A DNA stretch of 64,000 bases from Sporosarcina luteola (lineage in GTDB: Bacteria > Bacillota > Bacilli > Bacillales_A > Planococcaceae). The stretch spans positions 62,001-126,000 of the forward strand of contig NZ_JAMBNV010000004.1 in the NCBI RefSeq assembly GCF_023715245.1, written 5' to 3'. The notes below the pieces were generated by a model, which saw only the letters and a program-made list of their open reading frames with translations, ran no database searches and had not been told where the DNA came from. The position numbers and the translations under genes are program-made. The number at the start of each line of letters is the position of its first letter. Position 1 is the first letter of the stretch. Positions 43,347 through 51,935 of the stretch are shown in pieces.

Positions 43347-43473
43347 CAACCTATATTGATATACTTCTTTAGGTCACTTAAACAAAAGAATGATGTTTTA
43401 TTAGATACAGTGGATAAGTCGGGGGTGAATAATAGACACTTTAGATAACTACTTGTGCAAGATGAACAAAATA

Positions 43474-43508
43474 ATTGCCTCACGAAGTTGGATTCTCCAT
43501 GAGGCAAT
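43474..43508 (-). terminator. Rho-independent terminator of the second NCS1 permease
   Basis: Perfect nine-base stem ATTGCCTCA/TGAGGCAAT, followed by TATTTTG on the minus strand, 12 bases past the stop at 43521. Confidence 0.8.
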
Positions 43509-43520
43509 TTGTACAATTCA

Positions 43521-44918
43521 TTATTTCTCGAAAATGGTTCCTTTTTTGAAGCTTGAATTTTTAAATGCATATTTCGATAGAAGGTAGTAAGCTGTACCAG
43601 CTACTACTAAACCGATAATCCATGCAAGCTCAACCTCTATGAATGCAGCGGCTGCACCGATGAACATAGCAATCAACCCTGCTGGATTATATCCCGAAAA
43701 TGATCCTTCGTCATTATACAGGTCAGTCATATCCACTTTCTGTTTTCGTAAAATATAATAATCTACGAGAAGGATGGAGATAACAGGTCCTAAAAATGCT
43801 GAATAGATTAGGATGAACATATTCAAACCTGTAGCCGATGACTCTTGGATAAGCAACCAAGGAAATGCACCTAAAGCAAGCAATCCTGTAATCGTTACAG
43901 ATGCTTTATATTTCAATTTTGTCAGCAATGTAATGACATATGCCGGCGGAATGATGTTCGCCACCATGTTTGTTGCAATGACTGCTACGACGATAAAGGC
44001 TGATACGAACACAGAAACATAATCATTATTGAGTATGATTGGAAGTGCTTGTGCAGGGTTCGTTACACCTGTTGCAGCTGCCAACATTGCACCGATGACA
44101 ATAACAAAACCGTATGAAATTGTTATTGGAATAAAGTATAATGCTCCACGCTTCTTATCACTCAAACCAGTTTTCAGCTCACGAGAATAGTCTGCAGCAC
44201 TTACGAATATTCCTGCGTAGTTCCCCAAGAAGACCATGATGAGTCCGAAGAACGGCAAGCCCCATGATCCTTTAGCTTGTACCCACGTTTCAGCAATCTG
44301 AGTTGTATGTGAAGTCATAAGGATTCCAAACACATAGACGAGCGCTGCCATGAAAACGACCGATGCAACTGTTTCCACCCATTTAATTGCATGGAAACCG
44401 AAGAGCGAAAGGACAATCTGGAACAATTGAAGTCCGATGAAACAGATGACAACATTATTAAATGCTCCGTTTGTAACGATTTTCATTATTTCATTCAACG
44501 CAGTACCGCCTATCCAGCTTTGAATACCGTACCAGACGATGGCAGGTACACCGCGCAATAACGACGAAATGACTTTCCCTTTAATCCCGAAGGACATTCT
44601 AAGCTGTACAACGTACGGAATACCTTCCCGATAACCAAGTCGGTCATTCAATGCGAAGATAGTTGAAATGATCCCTATGGAGATCAGAGCTGCCAGGATT
44701 GTTTGGAAGATGTTCAATGTTGCTGCTCCCGCGACAATTACGCTGGCTCCCAACGTCATATTCCCTAAGTTAACCCCGTCACCGATCCACATGAAGACAT
44801 AGTCTTTTGGCTTGACGGTCCTATCCTGCTCGGTTTTCGGATGCAGTGATTCATCCAACGTCGAGTTTTGTTCAACCTGAATTGCTTTTGAGTCGATAGC
44901 TTCATTTATTACAGTCAT
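43521..44918 (-). CDS. NCS1 family permease (second; cytosine/purine/allantoin class)
   Basis: 465 residues from the ATG at 44918, which has AAAGGGGCAGTTGAT upstream. After a ~40-residue acidic N-terminus come 12 membrane segments. Recognisable: KPKDYVFMWIGDGVNLGNMTLGASV, WYGIQSWIGGTALNEI near 130 and VSAADYSRELKTG near 235, at the place of the NCS1 cation motif. Sequence is clearly different from the PucI-like protein, so it probably carries another purine-pathway compound. It is a single gene with its own terminator. Confidence 0.85.
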   Translation of the reverse strand: MTVINEAIDSKAIQVEQNSTLDESLHPKTEQDRTVKPKDYVFMWIGDGVNLGNMTLGASVIVAGAATLNIFQTILAALISIGIISTIFALNDRLGYREGIPYVVQLRMSFGIKGKVISSLLRGVPAIVWYGIQSWIGGTALNEIMKIVTNGAFNNVVICFIGLQLFQIVLSLFGFHAIKWVETVASVVFMAALVYVFGILMTSHTTQIAETWVQAKGSWGLPFFGLIMVFLGNYAGIFVSAADYSRELKTGLSDKKRGALYFIPITISYGFVIVIGAMLAAATGVTNPAQALPIILNNDYVSVFVSAFIVVAVIATNMVANIIPPAYVITLLTKLKYKASVTITGLLALGAFPWLLIQESSATGLNMFILIYSAFLGPVISILLVDYYILRKQKVDMTDLYNDEGSFSGYNPAGLIAMFIGAAAAFIEVELAWIIGLVVAGTAYYLLSKYAFKNSSFKKGTIFEK

Positions 44919-45211
44919 ATCAACTGCCCCTTTCAATGCTGTATTTTCAACTGCATTTAGTTTATTTTGGCTGATAAATACTTTCCTACTAAAACTTTTT
45001 CATCTTGCATCACTTATTATACATAGCTTTATAGCTAAGGTCTTTATGTCTAGTGACCAAAATGCACAAGGCCTCGCTATGTACTGTGCATAAGGTTTTT
45101 ACGATAATCACTAATTCAGCCAAACCTTTGTGCACTTTAACCAATGAATTTTTGACTTTCTGGCCTCTCCTTGGAATTCATTGGTACAGGTACCAACAAT
45201 CAGAATCAATG

Positions 45212-45260
45212 AAAAGGAAGAACATTTCCCGTTTCAAGGGCATGTTCTTCCTTTTTATTA
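45212..45260 (+). terminator. Orphan terminator upstream of the coat genes
   Basis: Fourteen-base stem AAAAGGAAGAACAT/ATGTTCTTCCTTTT with a loop holding CCC/GGG, followed by T residues. No protein gene precedes it on the plus strand within 44919-45211; that stretch (repeated TGCACAAGG/GTGCATAAGG text) holds no convincing ORF, so a small RNA is possible. The hairpin could also end a minus-strand transcript. Confidence 0.6.
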
Positions 45261-45378
45261 TATAAGTGGTTCTACCTCTTGATCCTTACGGTTTTTTTCC
45301 TGTTATATGTATAGATGCCCTGCTGAAGTGGGTTTGCGCGAGTATACATATTTGTAAGTGCAAAAGGAGGTGATTTGA

Positions 45379-45678
45379 GTGGAAGACAAAAATAACCGCG
45401 AACAATTATATGGATTGTCGAGCCAGTTGATGGAGCTGTTTGTAGCTGATGTATTCTCCAAACACAAAATCAATGTCGATGGAGCAAAACAACGCATGAC
45501 AGATGAGCAACGTGAAGGCTTGAAGCAGACAGTTGAACAGCTAAAAACTCAAGTAGAGGGCTTTTTGGAATCGAAAGCCGTTCGGAAAGTAACCGATACA
45601 CAGGAAAAAACAGACGGACAGGCGCCTCATCCGCTACGAGAAGCATTCATGAAGAAGAAACAGCAGAAGCAAAAATAA
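45379..45678 (+). CDS. CotW-like spore coat protein
   Basis: 99 residues from a GTG at 45379 preceded by AAAGGAGGTGATTTGA, an exceptionally strong site. The body is charged and helical (LMELFVADVFSKHKINVDGAKQRMTDEQREGLKQTVEQLK) and resembles CotW of the B. subtilis cotVWXYZ cluster (VQNIFSKHG, KKVSDEEKEMLLNLVKDLQ). The tail ends in a Lys/Gln-rich run. CotW belongs to the insoluble coat or crust. It sits 82 bases before the CotX-type gene, so the pair is probably mother-cell expressed in late sporulation; no clear sigma-K promoter was identified. Confidence 0.72.
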   Translation: MEDKNNREQLYGLSSQLMELFVADVFSKHKINVDGAKQRMTDEQREGLKQTVEQLKTQVEGFLESKAVRKVTDTQEKTDGQAPHPLREAFMKKKQQKQK

Positions 45679-45760
45679 AAAAAATGAACAGGAATAGATA
45701 ATTTGTCCAACTCAAGAACTTTCCCGCACATGTAATAGAAAGAGAGAGGAGGGAAGAATA

Positions 45761-46465
45761 ATGGACTATGACAATGACTATGACTATGAATATTATTCAC
45801 GTGAAGATGACAGATGCAGAGACAGAGATCGAGATCGAGACAGAGATAGAGACAAAGATCGAGACAAATGCAGAGACAGAGATCGAGATCGGGATAGAGA
45901 CAGAGACCGGGACAGAGACAAAGACAGATGCAGAGACAAAGACAGAGACCGGGATAGAGACAGAGACCGGGATAGAGACAAAGACAGAGACCGGGATAGA
46001 GATAGAGACCGGGATAGAGACAGAGACAGAGACAGATGGTCTGCATTAGATGCTGATTCAAGGCACCCAATCGCTCATTGCAGGAATGATAGAGAGAATA
46101 CGGGTGCAGACGCGGAATTGGATACTGATATCGAACAGCTTTCCAACGAATTAATTGTCATCCGCGACTCTTGCGATGTCACTGTCAGAACGACTGACAC
46201 GCAAGTTGCCGTGTCCCTGCAAGCAGCGCTCCAAGTAGCCATCGCGATTGTTGTTAACATCTCGATTGCTGATGGTACGAGGGCGGAACGAGTGACAGCT
46301 GAATTACTGGAACGAGCACAGATCCGGCAGACCAACCGCCAAAGACTGATCATCGTCAACTCCCGTGATATCGAAGTAACTACGGAAGACACCGATGTAG
46401 CGATTTCCTTGCAGCTATTGCTACAAATCCTCTTGGCATTAATCGTACAACTGGACATTCTATAA
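45761..46465 (+). CDS. CotX/CotV-type spore coat protein with Arg-Asp repeat tract
   Basis: 234 residues; GGAGGGAAGAATA precedes the ATG. After a Tyr/Asp-rich start (MDYDNDYDYEYYS) comes a ~70-residue tract of alternating Arg-Asp broken by Lys and four Cys. Then two related Coat_X modules follow: LIVIRDSCDVTVRTTDTQVAV at about 125-165 and LIIVNSRDIEVTTEDTDVAI at about 190-230, each ending in a hydrophobic VSLQxxLQ-type stretch. The Coat_X domain occurs in CotX and CotV of the spore crust. The zwitterionic RD tract is unlike B. subtilis CotX; DNA there repeats in 6- and 12-base units (45815-46040). Confidence 0.85.
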   Translation: MDYDNDYDYEYYSREDDRCRDRDRDRDRDRDKDRDKCRDRDRDRDRDRDRDRDKDRCRDKDRDRDRDRDRDRDKDRDRDRDRDRDRDRDRDRWSALDADSRHPIAHCRNDRENTGADAELDTDIEQLSNELIVIRDSCDVTVRTTDTQVAVSLQAALQVAIAIVVNISIADGTRAERVTAELLERAQIRQTNRQRLIIVNSRDIEVTTEDTDVAISLQLLLQILLALIVQLDIL

Positions 46466-46497
46466 GGCCAAGAGAATAAGCAGTTCTCTACACCGAA

Positions 46498-46528
46498 CGC
46501 CCCCGCGACTCCCAAGTTGACGGGGGCG
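46498..46528 (+). terminator. Hairpin after the CotX-like gene
   Basis: CGCCCCCG/CGGGGGCG stem with a 15-base loop, 33 bases past the stop. GTTGTCTG follows rather than a T run, so termination may be weak. Confidence 0.6.
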
Positions 46529-46667
46529 GTTGTCTGCAAGGAAATCTCATTAGCCTAAAATATGCAATGACCCACATGTTTGTTACGAATCCGTCACGCT
46601 TCATTTTAAAAGAGGTATTTCTGTAATTATCACGAAACTACTATTTATAAGGAGAGGAGGAAATAGT

Positions 46668-48734
46668 ATGAAACCACCTATAGCAAAACGGATTCCCCAT
46701 CCCCATGAATTGCATGGCGATGTACGCGAAGACGACTATTATTGGCTGAAGGATCGCAATAACCCCGAGGTCATCAATTATTTAGAAGAAGAAAATCAGT
46801 ATTTCGATGACGTCATGCGGCCTTTGGCAGAACAAACCGACCAGATTTATCAAAGCATGGTTGACCGTGTTCCCGATTCCGAAGTGAAAGTGCCTGTACA
46901 GAATGGACACTACTTCTATTATTCACGTTTGGAAAAGGACAAGCAATACCCGATCTATGCACGCAAGCAGGCGGCAAGCCGAGAACTAGTAGATGAGGCA
47001 TCGGAGGAAGTGGTGCTCGATCTGAATGAATTGGCCGAGGACAGTGACTATTTAAGCGTGACGGTGCAGCGTATGAGTACCGATCATAACCGTCTGGCCT
47101 TTTTAGAGAACCGTGATGGCACCGATCGTTATACTATCCATATAAAGGACATCGAAACTGGCGAACTTCTGCCAGACCGGATTTCGGATGTATTTTTATA
47201 TGGAAGTATGGAATGGAGCCGTTGTGGCGACTATATTTTTTACATTACTGTTGATGAGAATCAACGCCCTTGCAGATTATGGAGGCATCGATTAGGTAGT
47301 GACGTGAAGAGTGATGAGCTTGTCTATGAAGAAAAAGACGAGACATTTACGCTCTACGTGTCTAAATCGCAAAGCGGGAAGTTTATTTTTGTTTATTCAC
47401 ATTCGAAAACGTCAAGCGAAATTCGCATGTTGGATGCAGATGCCCCGTCATCCCCTTTGCAACTACTGGATGCGCGGCGTGATGGGATTCTCTATGATGT
47501 GGAGCATTGGGGCGATGACCTGCTCATACTGACAAACGAAAATGCGCTGAACTTTCAACTGCTCCGCTGTCCACTCAACGACATCAGGTCACGGGTGAAT
47601 GTCATTGCGTATAGCGAAAATCGCTATCTTCAAGGTGTGTATCCGTTTCGTGATAAGCTTCTTGTCTCCGGCCGGGAGAACGGTTTGACGCAGATCTGGG
47701 TATTACAGGACGGCGAGTTGAATCCGATTGAATGGGATGAATCGCTCTATACTGTATCGGTTTTATCCGACCAGAGCTACGAGACGACTGAAGTGTTGCT
47801 TCAATATGAGTCGCTGCTTACGCCAAAAACGACATATGGACTGAATCTGTCAACCGGAGTGAAGCATAAATTGCAAGCGGCTCCCGTCAGCGGAGAATAT
47901 GACCGTTCAAGCTATCGTCAAGAGCAATTATGGGCAGTCGCCGAGGATGGCGTCAACGTGCCTATGACCGTCGTCTATCGGGAAGATACGCTCGATGAAG
48001 GGCCTGCACCATTGATTCTTTATGGATATGGCTCATATGGAGCAAACAGCGATCCGCATTTCGATCCGTATCGTCTCCCGCTTTTGGACAAGGGTATCAT
48101 ATTTGTCACAGCGCAAGTGCGTGGCGGTTCCGAAATGGGACGGAGTTGGTATGAAGATGGAAAGATGGAGCATAAACGAAATACGTTCACAGATTTTATT
48201 GCTGCAGCGAAGCATCTTATCGAGCAGGGTTACACAACTCCAAACCAAATGGCGGCCCGCGGAGGCAGTGCGGGAGGCTTGCTCGTTGGCGCAGTGGCAA
48301 ACTTGGCCGGAAATTTGTTCAAGGCAGTCGTCCCTGCCGTTCCATTCGTCGACGTCGTGACGACGATGCTCGATACGACCATTCCCCTGACTACGCTGGA
48401 GTGGGATGAATGGGGCAATCCACAAAATCGCGAGGATTACTTCTATATGAAGTCCTACAGTCCTTATGACAATGTGGAAGCGAAAGACTATCCTCATATG
48501 TACATTACAACCGGCATAAACGATCCACGTGTCGGTTACTGGGAACCGGCCAAGTGGGTTGCACGCCTGAGAGCGTTAAAAACCGATGACAACGTCGTTG
48601 TACTGAAAACGAATATGGGTGCCGGCCATTTCGGCAAGTCTGGCCGCTTCAACCATTTGAAGGAAGCTGCGGAATGCTACGCATTTGTTCTTGATAAGCT
48701 TGGTGTAAACGCAGAGGTTACAAGCCCCCGGTAA
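46668..48734 (+). CDS. ptrB: Oligopeptidase B (S9A prolyl oligopeptidase family)
   Basis: 688 residues. An N-terminal beta-propeller (starting KRIPHPHELHGDVREDDYYWLKDRNNPEV) is followed by the alpha/beta hydrolase domain: YGYGSYGAN near 448, GGSEMGRSWYEDGK near 483, nucleophile in ARGGSAGGLLVGA near 525, Asp in TGINDPRVGYWEPAKW near 610 and His in GAGHFGKSGR near 645. It cleaves short peptides after basic residues in the cytosol. GGAGAGGAGGAAATAGT precedes the start. The stop codon lies in the loop of its own terminator. Confidence 0.93.
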   Translation: MKPPIAKRIPHPHELHGDVREDDYYWLKDRNNPEVINYLEEENQYFDDVMRPLAEQTDQIYQSMVDRVPDSEVKVPVQNGHYFYYSRLEKDKQYPIYARKQAASRELVDEASEEVVLDLNELAEDSDYLSVTVQRMSTDHNRLAFLENRDGTDRYTIHIKDIETGELLPDRISDVFLYGSMEWSRCGDYIFYITVDENQRPCRLWRHRLGSDVKSDELVYEEKDETFTLYVSKSQSGKFIFVYSHSKTSSEIRMLDADAPSSPLQLLDARRDGILYDVEHWGDDLLILTNENALNFQLLRCPLNDIRSRVNVIAYSENRYLQGVYPFRDKLLVSGRENGLTQIWVLQDGELNPIEWDESLYTVSVLSDQSYETTEVLLQYESLLTPKTTYGLNLSTGVKHKLQAAPVSGEYDRSSYRQEQLWAVAEDGVNVPMTVVYREDTLDEGPAPLILYGYGSYGANSDPHFDPYRLPLLDKGIIFVTAQVRGGSEMGRSWYEDGKMEHKRNTFTDFIAAAKHLIEQGYTTPNQMAARGGSAGGLLVGAVANLAGNLFKAVVPAVPFVDVVTTMLDTTIPLTTLEWDEWGNPQNREDYFYMKSYSPYDNVEAKDYPHMYITTGINDPRVGYWEPAKWVARLRALKTDDNVVVLKTNMGAGHFGKSGRFNHLKEAAECYAFVLDKLGVNAEVTSPR

Positions 48735-48749
48735 ACGGGGGGTTTTTTT
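48725..48749 (+). terminator. Rho-independent terminator of ptrB
   Basis: CCCCCG-gtaaa-CGGGGG hairpin followed by seven T residues. The ptrB TAA (48732-48734) falls within the loop, so the last codons form the left arm. Confidence 0.9.
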
Positions 48750-48821
48750 ATTGAGAATGATCCGAAGATGGGACTGTCACCCGCGTAAATTGACTATACT
48801 GTCGTTCGAGGAGTGATGGAT

Positions 48822-50018
48822 ATGTATAAATTGTTGTCTCATAATGATTTGGACGGCGTTGGTTGCGGAATTTTAGCGAAGATGGCTTTTGGGAAGCAGG
48901 TCAAAGTACGCTACAATTCCATTTCCGGTCTTAATCGGGAAGTAGAATGGTTTCTGGAAAATGGGGATAAGGAAACATTCTTGTTCATTACCGATTTGTC
49001 TGTAAATGAAGAAAATGAGAATAGACTTGAGAGGTTTTATCAAGACGGTGGAAAGGTTCAATTGATTGATCACCATAAGACAGCGCTTCACTTTAATGAG
49101 TATGAGTGGGGGCATGTCGAAGTCGAGGATGAGGAAGAAAAGTTAACTTCGGCGACCTCCCTATTATATGAATACCTTGTGACACATGAACACATGGAAC
49201 CGTCTGAATCTATTGCCGAATTTGTCGAGCTCGTCAGGCAGTATGATACATGGGAATGGGAGAAGAATAATAATCAGAGTGCACAACGTCTCAATGCCCT
49301 CTTCTTTCTTATGACTATTGAGGAATTTGAAGACAAGATGATCAGTCGACTCTCTTCGGATGAACATTTTAACTTTGATGAATTCGAAAAGAAGCTACTT
49401 GATATGGAAGAAGATAAAATCGAACGCTATATTCGTCGGAAGAGAAGAGAACTTGTACAAACGGAAACAGGTGAACACTTTGCGGGAATCGTCTATGCGG
49501 AATCCTATCATTCAGAGCTAGGCAATGAACTTGGCAAAGAATACCCGCATCTTGATTACATTGTAATCCTGAATATCGGGGGGAAACGAGCCGGTTTCCG
49601 AACAATCCATGAGCATGTTGATGTATCCGAAGTGGCCGGTCAATTCGGTGGAGGCGGACATGCAAAAGCTTCTGGATGCTCTTTGACTACCGAGGCTTTT
49701 CAACAGTTTGTTTTGGACACGTTCCACTTAGAACCTTTAAGGGAAGATGCGCGGCGAAATCGATACAACTTGAAACATTCTTCCTTCGGTTCCCTCTATA
49801 AAAACCGAATGGACGATAGCTTTTTCCTCTACCCGGAAAACGATCAAACATGGGTAATTAAGCAAAATGACATAAAGGTGGAACAGACCTTTACTAGCTT
49901 TGAGGAAGCGGAGCGTTTCCTTAAAAGAAAGTACGAAGCATGGCTTGTACGGGACGACGCTTTCGTCGATTATTTAATGGAACAGGTAAAGGCTAGTAAG
50001 CAGACTGAAAAAGCCTGA
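48822..50018 (+). CDS. DHH-DHHA1 family phosphoesterase
   Basis: 398 residues from the ATG at 48822, with GAGGAG eight bases upstream; GTG and ATG codons just earlier sit on the ribosome site. HNDLDGVGCGILAK near residue 6 is the first DHH-family metal motif; LIDHHKTAL near 80 is the DHH motif itself; GGGGHAKASGCSL near 270 is the DHHA1 substrate loop. Relatives include nanoRNases and c-di-AMP phosphodiesterases; this soluble form without GGDEF or CBS domains resembles Bacillales YtqI/NrnA-like or oligoribonuclease-type proteins. A ~90-residue C-terminal extension is unassigned. Confidence 0.85.
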   Translation: MYKLLSHNDLDGVGCGILAKMAFGKQVKVRYNSISGLNREVEWFLENGDKETFLFITDLSVNEENENRLERFYQDGGKVQLIDHHKTALHFNEYEWGHVEVEDEEEKLTSATSLLYEYLVTHEHMEPSESIAEFVELVRQYDTWEWEKNNNQSAQRLNALFFLMTIEEFEDKMISRLSSDEHFNFDEFEKKLLDMEEDKIERYIRRKRRELVQTETGEHFAGIVYAESYHSELGNELGKEYPHLDYIVILNIGGKRAGFRTIHEHVDVSEVAGQFGGGGHAKASGCSLTTEAFQQFVLDTFHLEPLREDARRNRYNLKHSSFGSLYKNRMDDSFFLYPENDQTWVIKQNDIKVEQTFTSFEEAERFLKRKYEAWLVRDDAFVDYLMEQVKASKQTEKA

Positions 50019-50113
50019 TCCAATCTATAATAGTAAAGGGACTGTCCATAATATCAGCAAAAAATGATTTTCATCGTTAGCCTTATTTTATAGGCTCTGA
50101 TAAACAATACAGT

Positions 50114-50240
50114 GTTGATTTCTGCTTCAGGCGGACGCTTTCCGCGGGCGGTCCGTGAGCCTCCTCGTCGCTTCGCGCCTTGCGGGGTCTCACCTGGACA
50201 CGCTTGTCCCGCAGGAGTCGCCGCCTTCCACTCCAATCAA
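50114..50240 (-). repeat. Bacillales dispersed repeat, copy A (127 bp)
   Basis: Read on the minus strand: TTGATTGGAGTGGAAGGCGG, CGACTCCTGCGGGA, then GCCCGCGGAAAGCGTCCG and AAATCAAC at the end. It is GC-rich and shares both ends with copy B at 50735. I recall this block as multicopy in many Bacillaceae and Planococcaceae genomes. Confidence 0.8.
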
Positions 50241-50566
50241 CGAAGCTACTTACAATCAATAAATACATCAAATATAAACCATATATGGTTGAAAACCTCA
50301 TACAAACAATTGTCCAATCAATTAATAACTCAACGGTTCGGTGTTAGCGAAAATCGGACATCCATTTATATTTCCCCTGCCATTTTGTTTGTGGCCAAAT
50401 TAGTTAATTGCCGATTAAGTTCCTATAGATGACCTAAATAGTAACCTCTCTACATTGAGAGGTTACTTCAGAGTGTTGACAGAAAAGTGTCTTGGATTTT
50501 TTCCGATTTTGGTTCATGTTACGCCATGATTGGCATTCTCCATGTCCAGCTGGCCAGCTTATTCGA

Positions 50567-50707
50567 CTAATGGATAGATAAGGAGAAATCAATCGCAGCA
50601 TCCAATTTACGAACCAGATGGTCTTGTGGAACTAACTGCTCTATAGTCAGCATTTCCAACTGTTCACCTTCATTGATTTGATTTTTCGTCATCATATGCA
50701 TATCCAT
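50567..50707 (-). pseudogene. IS1182-type transposase remnant (N-terminal 46 codons)
   Basis: The minus-strand frame reads MDMHMMTKNQINEGEQLEM, then LTIEQLVPQDHLVRKLDAAIDFS, the characteristic start of IS1182-family transposases, and then hits a stop after LSIH. The rest of the ~450-residue transposase and its DDE domain are absent; downstream DNA (50440-50560) has stem structures but no continuing match. This is a decayed insertion in the gene-poor 50019-51053 gap, lying between two copies of the Bacillales repeat. Confidence 0.75.
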
Positions 50708-50734
50708 TACCTCATTTATTTTATAAAAGACACC

Positions 50735-50938
50735 GTTGATTGGAGTGGAGGTCGGCGACTCCTGCGAAAGCCGTTACGAAGAACGGCTTTTGCGAGCACA
50801 AGCGAAGCGTTGCGAGCAGGATGTGGATGCTGCCTTAATTTCTGCAAGGAACGCAGAAATACGGCTAATCGAACCCTACGTTGTTCGATTGGCTGAAGCC
50901 GTGCCCGCGGAAAGCGTCCGACCGCAGCGGAAATCAAC
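50735..50938 (+). repeat. Bacillales dispersed repeat, copy B (204 bp, diverged centre)
   Basis: It begins TTGATTGGAGTGGAGGTCGG and CGACTCCTGCG and ends GCCCGCGGAAAGCGTCCG ... AAATCAAC, the same ends as copy A but in opposite orientation. The middle differs and holds three stem-loops (AAGCCGTT/AACGGCTT; TTTCTGC/GCAGAAA; GAAC/GTTC around TACGTT). Confidence 0.8.
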
Positions 50939-50966
50939 TTTGTTTAGTTTCAACACTATTTTAATA

Positions 50967-51016
50967 GAAAAAAGACTATAGGCAAACACCAAAATCTCTT
51001 GTGTTTGTCTACAGTC
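50967..51016 (-). terminator. Rho-independent terminator of the 3-hydroxybutyrate dehydrogenase gene
   Basis: Imperfect 16-base stem GACTGTAGACAAACAC/GTGTTTGCCTATAGTC at 50974-51016, followed by TTTTTT on the minus strand, 38 bases past the stop. A second small hairpin (GTAACC/GGTTAC) lies between. Confidence 0.82.
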
Positions 51017-51053
51017 AGAAGTGAAGTAACCCTCCAATTTGCTAGGTTACTCG

Positions 51054-51821
51054 TTAATGCACCGTATATCCGCCGTCCAGCACGACCGCTTGACCTGTCA
51101 TGCCTTTCGCTGCATCGCTCGAAAGGAACAGTGCTAAATCGGCAACTTCCTTAACATCTAACAGCCGCTTCTGAGGCACTAATGGATAAATGATTTCCTC
51201 CAGTACGGATTCGAGTGGAACATTGCGTGTCGTCGCTAAATCTTGGAACTGATTGCGCACTAATGGCGTGTCAACATAGCCAGGACAGATTGCGTTTACC
51301 GTAATCCCATCCGCTGCCGTTTCGAGAGCCGCGACTTTCGTCAACCCGATTACACCATGCTTGGCTGAGTTATACGCAGCTTTTCCCGCAAAGCCGACAA
51401 GTCCATTAATGGAAGCCATATTCAAGATACGTCCAAATCCATTCTCCCTCATATGCGGCAATACGAGTTTCGTTGCGATAAATGGAGCTGTCAGCATAAT
51501 CTTCACAAGCAATTCAAATCGCTCCGTCGGAAAATCCTCGAGCATCGCAACATGCTGCATCCCAGCATTATTAATGAGAATATCAATTCTTCCATAATAA
51601 GTAATTGCTTCATTGATCGCCTTTTCCAGATCTGCTTCGGACGTGACATCACACTTAATACCAATCGCATCTCCACTCAGTCTTTGGGCAGCATCCTTCA
51701 CTTTTTCCCCATTAATATCTGAAAGTACAACTTTAGCGCCTGCTTTAGAAAACTCTTGGGCAACTTCAAAGCCGATCCCTTGTGCAGCTCCTGTTATAAA
51801 TAAAACTTTTCCTTCTACCAT
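51054..51821 (-). CDS. 3-Hydroxybutyrate dehydrogenase (SDR family)
   Basis: 255 residues from the ATG at 51821 (GGGGAGGAATTCAC upstream). Short-chain dehydrogenase: TGAAQGIG near residue 11, NNAGMQH near 87, catalytic Ser in NMASINGLVG near 138, YNSAKHG (Tyr and Lys) near 152 and ICPGYVDTPLV near 184. The GMQHVAMLEDFP and NQFQDLATTRNVPLE segments are typical of D-3-hydroxybutyrate dehydrogenases, which reduce or oxidise acetoacetate/3-hydroxybutyrate with NAD. It lies 115 bases downstream of livF and may share regulation with the Liv-type importer and sigma-54 activator. Confidence 0.88.
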   Translation of the reverse strand: MVEGKVLFITGAAQGIGFEVAQEFSKAGAKVVLSDINGEKVKDAAQRLSGDAIGIKCDVTSEADLEKAINEAITYYGRIDILINNAGMQHVAMLEDFPTERFELLVKIMLTAPFIATKLVLPHMRENGFGRILNMASINGLVGFAGKAAYNSAKHGVIGLTKVAALETAADGITVNAICPGYVDTPLVRNQFQDLATTRNVPLESVLEEIIYPLVPQKRLLDVKEVADLALFLSSDAAKGMTGQAVVLDGGYTVH

Positions 51822-51935
51822 GTGAATTCCTCCCCACACAAAATACAGGGCGCTTACGAGATGTACCTATAACGCTCCAAAGGTTAAACTGTCTTCCGGT
51901 AATCGAAATACATAACAGCGTATTTTACATATCTG

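Noticed and set aside
45053..45265. 70-codon plus-strand ORF
   Set aside because: No ribosome site, no family resemblance, and it runs through a terminator stem.
45627..46070. Long overlapping frames opposite and beside the Arg-Asp tract of the CotX-like gene
   Set aside because: They are shadows of 6/12-base DNA repeats; only the frame with the strong ribosome site and Coat_X modules is convincing.
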